Assembly (NCBI RefSeq): GCF_025766255.1
Contig: NW_026516709.1
Span: forward strand, 62,001-126,000
Length of the DNA: 64,000 nucleotides
Source: Zychaea mexicana
Lineage: Eukaryota > Mucoromycota > Mucoromycetes > Mucorales > Lichtheimiaceae
Direction: 5' to 3'
The translations under genes were made by a program, and so were the position numbers. This document shows, in pieces, positions 12,635 through 22,774 of this stretch. The notes under the pieces are model-generated. The model made no database searches, was not told the origin of the DNA, and worked only from the letters and a program-made list of their open reading frames with translations. Each line of letters begins with the position of its first letter. The first letter of the stretch is position 1.

Positions 12635-15006
12635 TTATAATGCTCTGTTGATATAGTGATAAGTAGTAAAGGTGAGGAGGAAGGAATGAAATAAGGAGAG
12701 TCTAAAAAGAGGATTTGGGTTGGGATTGATATTGGATCGTTCATGTCTTTTGAGTATTGACCAGGCATTATCCAGCTGCTCTGCAACCTTGTTAAGGTGC
12801 TTCGTGGCATTGACACCATAATGTGCGCGGTCGGTATTTGCTAGTTGCGCATTAAGCTTCTGGGATGATGTATTCAATCGGAATTTGCTTGTTAGTAGTC
12901 GTGAACAATATTGGTAAAACAGATCAAATATACCTTTCAAATGCTAAGGCAAGGGCTTGTTTTGCATCTTGCTCCTACTGTTGGATAAGTGCAACACGTG
13001 TAGGTGGATCTACTCGACGATCTATTTCTTCTCTCAACCCCACTTTTTCAACATGGTTCACTAGGAACATATGCTTACACAAAGTGCCACTTTGAATGAA
13101 ATCGGCACAGGTGCATGCTGTTATGGTGTCTGTGTCTTCGTTTTAGTACACTTGGTATACTTGTCCTGGTGCTGTGAACGAATTGACAGTGATGTGTCCC
13201 TGAGCGTGAGATACAATCATGTCTTAGGCTTCTTGTTCTATAGTATTACATTAATAAAGATAGCCAAAAGAATATAATTTAGTAGCTTACCTGACAAACG
13301 ATATGCGATCCTCTGTCGTTTCTTTTCACTTGCATTCATGACAATTGATTGAAAATGGTTGGTGGTCTTGATATGGTCTTCCATAACATCACGCAAAACA
13401 AGATCCCATAAGATGTACACAAGTACATCAACATGCTGTTTTTTCAAAGTAGACAAGTACGATTCCTTAAACGTGTGATGCCATGACTCAATGTAATTAT
13501 TGGTGTCAATATTCAGGTTTTGCTAAAACGAATAATTAGAAACGTCTTTAATGCACTTTATCTTTATTCTAATAAAGATAACTTACATGGCGCCATGTAT
13601 TTGACCACTTCTCCTTTTTGTTAGAATATTCACAGTCAAAATATACCAAAAGATCTGATGGATCCCATTCATCATCGAAGTCTAAACACCAAGAACTGAA
13701 GTCTAAGTAGCATAGCTCGTAATCTGCTTTGGTTCCTGCCATCATCATCTTGATCATTCCTTGAAGTCCTTCTTGCCGGTGTGCTTTTATTTCTGCTACT
13801 GTCTTTCGCACACCATCTTTAGCAAAGACTTTCTCCATCGATTGCTTTCTCCAAGCTCGAAGGATATGCCAATGGCAAATCAAAATGCGGCAGTTGTCAC
13901 CTAAAGCTTTTCTGATTGCCAAGAGTTCTGTATCAGAGTTGTCGATCATGATGCATTTTGGCACAAACGAATGAACAGTGTTCAGCCATGTAAGCCAATG
14001 CTCAATTGGTTGATGTGCCTCTGAATTGGTAGCCATCCAGCAAAAAGGCGCACCTTTTCCAGTATCTCTACTACGTGCAACAAGTGTGTAAAGGTAACAT
14101 TTTTGACGTTCATGTACTACACATGTACCATGGGTCGAGTCTAAGCATACCATCACACTATTGTCTCGTAAGAGCTTAAACACAGTATTAGTAAGCTAAC
14201 TCTCGTCTGGCGTATTTTCTATCAATATACTGTTATCTGCCAGTGGGACATGATCCTTAGAGCTTTTGGAACCTCGTCTGCTTCGCCTACAAGGACCTGC
14301 TTAAGCTTTTCCCAGTCAACACGCATCATGTGTTTGATATTTCTCCAGTCTAGATTACGGGCCACTAAGTTTCCAATCGTTTCTCGGACAGCACTACTAA
14401 TTGGTGCAGAAGCCAAGTCTTCTATTGAGCCAGGCGTATGACTATTGTGCTGCGAATGATATGTGATGACCACCTCGCCTGGATGTTGTGCATTTGAGTG
14501 TACTTTGATATAAGCGTTGCACCCATATGAAAGGTTGCCGTGCCTTCTATTTGTTGCCCTTTCGCCATCGGTAGGTTTCCCAAAACGTTGGCATACATAA
14601 AGCTATCAAAGTATAAGTATGGGTCTATAAAGAATGTGTAAAGTATGCTACCTCATTAAAAAGAGCAATAGGAGTACGGGCCTCGTTTTCTTAGTGTACT
14701 TGGGCCATCCCTTATAAAGTGAAATTGCTGTGGGGCTGATTGGTCAGCATCCTGGTGTGCCCCAAAGCTCTCAATAAACTCAAGGTTCTTAACTCTAGCA
14801 TGCTTATTGAGCTTTGGGTAAAACTTCACTCCAGCACGTGTTTCATCACTTGTTATCCATGCTTCATATACAGATCTTGGCTTTTTAAACATGAACAGGC
14901 ACTCTGCAGCATAGTCAACTTCACTGGTCTGCTGCTGCTGAAGCAACACAAATGCTTGGGTAATTACAGAGGAGACATTGGGAATGTTGTTAATTTCGGT
15001 GGACAT
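12635..15006 (-). pseudogene. MULE-like transposase of the second element, likely degraded
   Basis: Read on the minus strand from ATG at 15006. Exon material: 15006-14656; about 14590-14222, whose YHSQHNSHTPGS resembles the zinc-binding end of the WRKY/GCM1-like DNA-binding region of MULEs; 14183-13569, carrying the DDE-type core (VMVCLDSTHGTCV, MIDNSDTELLAI, LICHWHILRAWRK); then 13456-13238 and 12940-12635. The D...D...C-x2-H spacing and the location inside inverted ends support MULE identity. I could not assemble one clean reading frame over all parts with confidence, so I call it degraded; it could be intact with better splice choices. Confidence 0.65.
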
Positions 15007-16243
15007 TGTTAAGATGCTTGTTTGAAATGAGATTTCTGAATTAGAGAAAAAATCAGTAGTGAAAAGAGGTTTTCAACACAGCAAAGAACATATTTAGCAC
15101 ATTATATAGAAACACCCATTCAAGTTGTGCAACCTGGAGATCTTATAAGCACCTGTACTATCTCACATTTCTTTTGGACCAGGTATAATGAAGAATAGCT
15201 AGTTCTACGTGTGCACTTCCTCTCTTTTTCTGCATGAATCAACCCTGATCCAATACAAAAGAACTTGCCTTTTTACTCGATCCTCCTTACTGCCATCATT
15301 TATTCCCATATCCAATAGTCAAAACAGCATGTAGATATCACATTCTGATCATAGTCGTCATATCCGCTTTATTTCTCCTCTTGTATATATGTCGTGTATG
15401 TATGCACGCGCATATATATATATATGTATACCTAACACTGTTGCAGACACAACGGCAAAGACGCGATTCCACTGTTACCCTAATACTCTAAACGAAATCG
15501 TCTAGATTACTGTTCCTCCATTAGCCCCATTCGTAAATCGTTTCGAGATCAATTACTGAGTAAGGATTTCATTTTCTAGCAAGATTCAAATAAATCTTGT
15601 TGAATCGTCGTCGTAGACTCTAAGAAAAAACGCCAAGACACAACCACTACACAGGACATATACCAGCCATTTTATGGTGCATACGTCTTTTTACCAGCAC
15701 TATAGTTTTCAGCATTACTATGACACTCGTTTTTGCTCTATGCTTCAGTGGCCGATTTGTAAAGTTAATTTCGTGAGATTAGTAAAAGAAACTGAGTGAG
15801 AGACATAAACCAAAACACTTTTTATAGCATCTACCTCTGTGCCTGTTTTTGGTCCGCTCTTCTATTCCTTATACCTTTTTATAAATAAAAGAGAAAACTC
15901 TGCCTTTTCCCACTGCCACAGTTCTGATGGGGCGTCGGCATTGCACTCATCGGATTTACATTAGTCGACTTGCCATGAAGAAGTTTATAATGGAGCAATC
16001 TTAGTCAAAATCGACTTTAAAAAAACAGAATTGGCTCCTCTACCCTCCTTCCAAATTTAGGTCATTTTGACTTCAAAGTTCAAGTTTTGCCTATTTCTCT
16101 ACTAGCTAATCTATAATCCAGTCACCCCTAGTGTTATGTTTTCGCCCGTCCCAGTATTATAGCAAAACTTGAATTTTGTTCCTGAAAAGAGTGCGAGCTG
16201 AATTTCACTTGGAGTATTTCACCTATGTGAGCATATGCAGTGG

Positions 16244-17080
16244 TAGGGGTCGCAATTGGATGGGTCGGGTCGGGTCAAGGGTCTCACCTGTTGACCTATG
16301 GGTCAAGAAAACACTGACCCGACCCGACCCATTCAACCCGACGGGTCAATACTCGGGTTGACGGGTCAAGACTGATTTCAATGTAGTGATGAAGGAAGTG
16401 TTGATCAGCCTGAACTTGAGCGCTGGAAGTGCAAAACTCCATATATATATATAGCTCTCTAAGATGATGGCACGCAAATTCCTAGTAGTGCTAGCAACAT
16501 CTACGATTTGAGTGATTATTCTTAAAGGCAAAGGGTTCTGTGCCATCACAAAAGAAATCGCTTGGGCTCACATGCTTTAAAGAAAGCATAATATTTAAAG
16601 TGTGGTTGAAAATCGACTTCCCTATATGCCCCTTATCCTTTTCCCTTTTCCCTTTTCTTTTCACTTCTTTCTTCTTCCTTTAATTTTCTTTTCTCAATTC
16701 CTTTTCTGTCTTTTGTTAAGTCGCGTCTCTTACTGCCACCCTCTATTGTATATTCTTATTGCACTATTGCTACTTCTTTACTCCTATCATATATATTGCT
16801 TATAGCTTACTTATCCCATACTGTTGAATATAAAGTATAATCCCACAATAAAAAGAATTAAGTACGTTTTATGCTATAGTTCTATAGCAGACATATTGAC
16901 AACTAATGATGTTTTCCAATAAGAAGATTGACTACTTAAATATAAGTACTTCATACATATTATGTGTATACACGGGTCACGACGGGTCGACCCGCGGGTC
17001 AGAAAAGCATCAACCCGACCTGTTGACCCGTCCTCAAGCCGTAGGTCGGTTATGACCCGTGGGTCAGATTGCGACCCCTA
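16244..17080. mobile_element. Non-autonomous hAT-like element, 837 bp, GGGTC-rich ends
   Basis: Perfect 13-bp inverted ends TAGGGGTCGCAAT / ATTGCGACCCCTA bound the element. The flanks TGCAGTGG (16236-16243) and TACAGTGG (17081-17088) are an 8-bp duplication with one mismatch. Both end, size of duplication and YARNG-like terminus fit hAT. Inside each end are many GGGTC/GACCC words in both orientations (about 16262-16375 and 16975-17070), like hAT subterminal transposase-binding repeats. The middle is C/T-rich (16602-16805) and has no transposase. Confidence 0.85.
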
Positions 17081-17897
17081 TACAGTGGATCCTTTATTTT
17101 CTCCCAACTGAGGTTCATTAATACTTATAACACTGTCGTGTTTGCTTTTTCATATTCAAATATAATAAACTGATATTATTTAAGCTCTCGAGTACTGAAT
17201 CGATAACATCTAGTGAGGCATCTTGAATCTTTGTTGGGAGCCAAGACAATCTGCTTTTCTAAATTGTGAAAAATAAAAAGACTCAAAGTGTTTTCTAAAA
17301 CTAAAAATATACAAATGATGCTGTGGATATAATGATAAAGATTATAGTAATAAGCTGCGGATATAGTCGTGGTAATGACAAAGGTTATGATGTTGATGAT
17401 CGATGTTGCACAGCAAGGAAGTACAAGAGTAAGTAGCTGTGCATTACGTCAGGGACGACTTAGCAACCACAGTAAAAGAAGTATCTACGGTTATTATAAT
17501 AACCATGTCGAGTCCTTTTGGTAGATAAGTACTGTAGCCAATAGAAAGAGAGATCACAAAAGAGTAAGAGTAGAATAAAAAATAACTTAAAAGATAATGT
17601 TTATTAGTTGATGATGAAGGGGATATTTATATGTTTTCTATTATTACTAGATATGCTATGAGCCTATGATGGCTATGTGTTGTAATGAGAGACTAATATA
17701 TATTCAAGCAATGGACAACTATGTGTCTTGACAATCATGTGTTAATGAGAAGCGACTATATGTTCAAATAATGGACAGGTGTCACAAAATGAAAGACTGG
17801 CCAAATCTGGCTAAGACAATCGGATATTGTACTACAACACAGATAATTTTACTAAGTCACCACTAATTAAAAAAATATCTCCTTTGAAGCGACAGTT

Positions 17898-17970
17898 AGC
17901 CCAACGGGGGGATCGAACCCCCAACCTTGAGATTAAGAGTCTCACGCTCTGCCAATTGAGCTAGCCGGGC
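17898..17970 (-). tRNA. tRNA-Lys (anticodon CTT)
   Basis: The reverse complement is a 73-nt cloverleaf starting GCCCGGC and ending GTTGGGCT. The acceptor arm pairs GCCCGGC with GTTGGGC apart from wobble. The A box (TAGCTCAATTGG) and B box (GGTTCGATC) are canonical. The anticodon arm is TGAGA-CTCTTAA-TCTCA, giving CTT at positions 34-36, so Lys reading AAG. There is no intron. A T-run lies about 20 nt downstream on the minus strand (17867-17873 region), a plausible Pol III terminator. It is an isolated tRNA gene in TE-rich DNA. Confidence 0.95.
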
Positions 17971-18804
17971 TTTTGTTGTTTTGACACGTTGTGTGTGACA
18001 TTTTCCGGCCTTATTCTTTTGGCAGACAGAAATCTAAAGCACATGACTTTCGAGGATGGTTGGCTCCTCAAGCGGAGCAAGAAATGACCATGCGCGTATC
18101 CGACTTACAGTTTTTCTATATTTTCTCACATACTTCTTTCTCCACGCTTAATTCCCCTTATTACCTAAAGATATCTCCCTATCCATTAATCCCTACGTAA
18201 ATCTCCCTCTATTATTATTTTTATTATTATTATGTCATATTAGAGCTATTACTGATATTTCCCCGTTGATATTCGATTATACCATTACCCACAGTAGAAA
18301 CCATGAACAATTCTAACCCGTAGATGATTATTATATTTCCCTTGTTACCGTAGCCGCCCTCCTATTATTATCATTACAAACCATATTTCTGTTTTCCATA
18401 CTATATATGATCTCACGCCATATAAAAGAAAAGGGCCGAGAAATAAAGAAAAGGCATCTAGAGTTTTCAGACAAAAAAATCAGACGAATTGATTTGTGAA
18501 GAGCGTAGATAGCCGCCCGATTTGATTTGTATTTCTTTTATTGTACTGCCAACTTCCCCTTTTATTTTACCTACCATCAACCCTAGTTTTCTCGAACCCA
18601 TTTCCCTACATCTACCCTGATGTTTACCCGAAACCTCGTTGTAACCCTTCTCTGTTGTATCATATTCTACCCTTTTGCCCTTATCTATTTCCTCTTTTAC
18701 CTTTTCTTACATACACCTTTTCTGTCAGCTCGAAACACCACACGTGTCAGTTTTGACACGAAATGTATAAATATTAAGGCCTTATTCTTTTCCGACTACA
18801 TGGC

Positions 18805-18925
18805 GGGAAAAGTGGTGTATAAGATGGTATAAGTATATCTTATACCATTGGTATAAGAATAGTATAAGACTAGTATAAGAGCGATATTGGTATAAGACTA
18901 GTATAAGAATAGTATATGATTTGAA
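18805..18925. repeat. GTATAAG cluster with palindrome
   Basis: The heptamer GTATAAG occurs about nine times, partly inverted. It includes a near-perfect palindrome ATGGTATAAG-TATAT-CTTATACCAT and alternating TAGTATAAGA phrases about 10-11 bp apart. No gene is visible in the surrounding 17971-19320 apart from short unsupported ORFs. Confidence 0.75.
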
Positions 18926-19321
18926 GCTGGTTGGTCCCCCGATTTTTATCCCCAAAAATCTAAAAAAAAAAATTTACAGCCTCTTCTCCATCTTGTGAGG
19001 AGCGGCCCCCTTCTTACTTTCAGTAGGATTATTTTCATCAGGATGCACGGGATTCAACTTGGCCTTCGCTACCTGCTTCTCTGCTACATACTTCTTCCAA
19101 ATTCATTATGCAGTATCTACTGAGCGTAACAACAATGCTTTCATCAATAATTATGCTCTATCTGTTAAACATAACGACACATCATTCACTCAACACAGCG
19201 ACGATGCTCTGCTGAAGACTGCGCCCTTCGAAAAAAAATCGCAGCATCAATTATTTTTTAACGGTCATAAGCGACACAAAAAAGGTAGAGGAGAGAGAAC
19301 GGTGGTGGGAGCGTTTTCTTT

Positions 19322-19916
19322 TGTACAGCGTTTTGCCTTTGAAACTATAAAATTTCTAGGGGGTGTAATATAGAGATGAACACCAGTGCGAAATACTGTA
19401 TTTGATTGGTTGGAGAATAGAAATGATTCGTGATAAACAGACTCTCCCTGGTGAGAAATTAAGGGCGTCTAATGGCTCACTTCCTTTTTTTCCATGGGCG
19501 ATGGACGCTGTCTTAGAACGCATCAGGCTTATTTTCATAGTATGAATCAATCTTATATTCATGACGACAAAATTTCATTAAACAGAGGTCTTACCTCATG
19601 GCTAACTTCCTTTTCCCTGTGGGCGACGGAGGGCATTTAACAGCACACTGCGCTTGCTTCCCCGACACCAATCGAGCTTTTTCATCCATAGCAACAAGAC
19701 ATTCAATGAACAGTGTGACATGTTCCACTAGTACGCAGCCAATTTTTAGAGCTTCAAAATCTATTTTGTGACAAGGCTTTCTGAATTTACAGTGGATCAA
19801 TTCCTTCCTGCATCTCATTCTTTTTTTTTCGTCCAACAGGTAAACTCGCATTGCTGGCCATACCAGCTGTACTGCCATAATTCAAGCGTGAAGACTGAAA
19901 ATTTTAGCAAGTGCAC
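19322..19916 (-). repeat. Dispersed repeat copy B with unknown ORF (broken)
   Basis: Inverted partner of 2644-3243. On the minus strand the ORF starts MAVQLVWPAMRVYLLDEKK (19878) and stops at TAA 19593-19591, where copy A has CAA. Beyond that stop the sequence continues to match copy A (DLCLMKFCR, then KIDSYYENKPDAF), so the TAA is a premature stop. The non-coding 3' half is nearly identical to copy A. Differences between copies are mostly transitions. Function unknown. Confidence 0.68.
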
Positions 19917-20024
19917 AAGCGATGTATATGACCTGATGCATTTCACCATAGAATTTATTCATTAGCTAGTGAGAGTGATTGCTCTGTAACAACTGCACAC
20001 TGTACAAAATGTTCTAATAGGTGG

Positions 20025-20490
20025 CACTGCGCAAAAAAGTATATATCACAGGCTTTGAAAACAGGGTGATATGTGCCTATGACATGGTTTTGGTATGAAA
20101 AAAAAAGTATGTAGCCTGCAGCAAGTACAGCTACTATATTCGGTAGCATATACAAGTGAGAAAGGAGCTAATGCACACAAAGTACGTAGTGATAAATATG
20201 TATTTGTCTTTTTTTGAGATGTTCACTTTTTCGAACACTGTTCCTTTATTCCACAACCTTCTCCCCCCCAAATTGAGACAGTTTATGTTGCTGCTTCTTA
20301 TGCAGCAGCATCATAGTATATGCAACGACTATCTTTGTGTGCATTAGCTCCTTTCTCACTTGCATATGCTACCGAATATAGTAGCTGTATTTGCTGCAGG
20401 CTACATACTTTTTTTTTCATACCAAAACCAGGTCATAGGCACATATCACCCTGTTTTCAAAGCCTGTGATATGTACTTTTTCATGCAGTG
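20025..20490. mobile_element. Foldback element, 466 bp
   Basis: Arms of about 160 bp (20025-20186 and 20329-20490) are inverted copies around a spacer of about 140 bp. The outer ends are CACTGC and GCAGTG. Shared blocks include ATATCACAGGCTTTGAAAAC, TAGCATAT and CTAATGCACACAAAG. Arms differ by only a few positions. The DNA could form a long hairpin. I see no coding region and no clear target duplication, so the transposon class is undecided. Confidence 0.88.
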
Positions 20491-20492
20491 AA

Positions 20493-21121
20493 AGTTAAGA
20501 GAATCGACAGTCAGAACCAAAAAGGCAGCCAAGAAAAAGAAAAGTGACCAGTCTAAGACGCGTTCCACGAAAGTGAAACCAGGAAAGAAAGCCGTTGAAA
20601 GCGACGATGCCCTCTGGGAATTATCGGTGCAAACGGGCAGGATGTCTTTGCTGGTAGAGGAGCTACGAACCTACCGCCAAGACCAAGAGGCAGCGGCTGG
20701 CCCTTCCTCCAGTAACCAATCGCCTCATATTGTATCATCAAATAGATAGTCGTTCTTGCTTTAACTGCCTTGTATCGTGCTATGTCGCCAGTCAATGTCC
20801 ATCTGTATGCAAGTTATGTAAAGGCGATAAGGGCAAACCGGGTCATCGTTTTTATGAATGTCTGGATTATGTCCCCAAGGATGGATCGAAAACAAATTCC
20901 AAGCCAGGACACGCTTTTTCGTTGAAGATAGAGCAGACGGGATCGAAGCTGACGACGAATAAGAGGATAATGGCGAGAGCGATGGCTTTGCTGCAGTCAT
21001 CGCAAAGAGAAATCGAGAAGAGTCCAGCAATTCAAGCAAGAAAAGAAAAGATAACATCATGGGAAGTTTGCTGAACAATCTGAACAATCTGAACAATCTG
21101 AACTTGGTATTCAAAGCCAGC
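20493..21121 (+). pseudogene. Fragment of an unrecognised lysine- and acid-rich protein
   Basis: An open frame without a start runs from the edge of the foldback to TAG near 20749: TKKAAKKKKSDQSKTR, then DDALWELSVQTGRMSLLVEELRTYRQ, ending in a Ser/Asn tail. A following region (to 21121) reads as acidic then Lys-rich protein with one stop (DDE*EDNGESDG ... KKRKDNIMGSLLNNLNNLN), and another frame contains a Cys/His cluster CKLCKGDKGKPGHRFYEC like a degenerate zinc knuckle. A 9-bp TGAACAATC repeat lies at 21072-21108. It looks like the 3' remains of a gene cut by the foldback element; family unknown. Confidence 0.4.
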
Positions 21122-21276
21122 TGAGAGAACTATCTGTTTTTGGCATATTGTGTACCCAAACATAAATCTAAAATCAGGAGCGGCACCATTCATCAATTAT
21201 TATAGGGTTTTTTTAGCATAATCATAATTTATTATTTATCAATGCTATCATATAGTTGTTCATATATTTTTTCATT

Positions 21277-22575
21277 TTAGTTTTGACGTTTGCGTTGTGG
21301 AGGCAGGAATGAAGGTGTTTTGTGCTTACCTTGCTGCAATCTAACAGTGTTTGAGGTAGCGGGTTGTTGTGGTAGGGGAGCTACAGAGGAAGGAATGGAG
21401 AAGACAGCGGATAGCGAAGAAGTAGGTTGATGTGGTAGTGCAGGAGCTGATGAAGGAATGAACAGAGAGGCGGCGGTATGTTGTTCGGATTCTTGTGGTA
21501 GAAGGGGCAGTTGGGATAGTTGACGAGTCGAAAAAGAAGATGGTGATGGCATTGGGATGGATGGTGATTCTGAAAAGAGTGGTCTAACAAAATGATTCGA
21601 TTAGAACACGATAAAATGTAGATGCTAGTTTGTTATCACCTACGTTTGTTCTTGACCAGCAGGATTCACTTGATCACTTGTCCTATAAAAGCATACTTGA
21701 CTAGTATGCATAGTTTAACATAATATCGTACATGACTTACATTGACATAAATGATCCTTCAGTTTGCAATGTTGGTGCAGAGGAAGCTCCTCGTTGGCTG
21801 GTTACGTCCATACGACTCCTAGTCATAAATTAGTATAATCCATAAGACTCTGTTGACCATTCATTTGCTTACATTGCAGACTGAGCACCAACCGATGTAC
21901 CAGCTCAGAAACATTGGTGTGGTTTCTAACAATTTTGATTGCAAAGATAATGAGATTACACTATTAAATGATGACACCTAATTCACATATACCTGGTAAT
22001 CGTTTTGAATACAGCATGGATAAAATAATCCGTAACCCAATGCTGTTCACATTTGTCAAGAGGCAGCTTGTACATGTATTTGACATTCTCTTCGAATTTC
22101 TTCCATTCTGTCCTCTTGACGTGATCGGGAACCTCGCGATAAGCTGCAGCATGTGCACTCTGCAACCGTCCTCTGTGAGTCTTGGACTCATCGCTCAGCG
22201 AGTGGTACATGGCCACGGCCTTTTCTTGATCAAGGCCACCAAAGTCTTTCCAAATTGCACTATGTACGACTTGGTGACTGTTCGGATGTTGCCCATGTAC
22301 TGCATCTTCTTGATTGTCTCACTTGGAGAGAGCTGCGCAGTATGCGAAAGTTGGTACGACTGCGCCATCCGTTCACGTACATCTTACTCATTGGTGAGAA
22401 GTTGTTGCAGCTGAGATTGCTGCAGATGAGGACGTTGCTGTTGCGGATTGAGACCCAACGCGTTTTCAATGTTGGTCATATGACGTTCCAGACCAAACAG
22501 ACTGTCGCGAATCTCTGTAAGAACAGTGAGGAATGGTTTGTTTTGTAAAAAAGTTGGATGCTGGAAGGGATTCAT
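21277..22575 (-). CDS. Unrecognised 292-residue protein, five exons
   Basis: Hand model on the minus strand: 22575-22388, 22259-21993, 21818-21741, 21682-21644, 21583-21277. All joins use GT..AG and all phases agree, giving 292 residues with no stop, which is strong evidence for a real gene. The N-terminus has a heptad-like LTEIRDSLFGLERHMTNIENALGL and a Gln-rich patch. The middle (about 63-150) is folded-looking and conserved in style: IWKDFGGLDQEKAVAMYHSL, then RGRLQSAHAAAYREV. The tail is Ser/Pro/Gln-rich and ends in a basic cluster RKRQN. I recognise no family. It could be a host gene or an accessory gene of a transposon, since both flanks are mobile DNA. A further short open segment between 21900 and 21870 could be an alternative exon but breaks the frame. 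Confidence 0.6.
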
Positions 22576-22774
22576 TGCTAAAAAGAAGTAAGATTGATCG
22601 AAAAAGTAAAAAAGTTAGAAAAAAACAAAGTAGGAAAAAACAGAAGCAAAAAAAATCAAACACGTAAGAGGCCACCACCAATCGCTGCGGTTAGCCATGG
22701 ACGCACAAGCCGTCTCCATAACTGTATCAGTTGTTCAGTTTGCTCAGATGTTTTATCCTCTACTGTATGAATAT

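Larger units (their letters stand above)
11396..16089. mobile_element. Mutator-like element with about 920-bp inverted ends
   Basis: The left arm 11396-12602 and the right arm 15169-16089 are inverted copies. The outer ends read CAAACCTTGAATTTTGAAGT on the left and, reverse-complemented, CAAAACTTGAACTTTGAAGT on the right. The inner ends match at TTCATTATACCYGGTCCAAA. After removing the nested 286-bp insertion in the left arm, the arms are about 921 bp each and differ by scattered substitutions. The core 12603-15168 holds a minus-strand MULE-like transposase. I could not find a convincing target duplication outside the arms. Confidence 0.87.
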
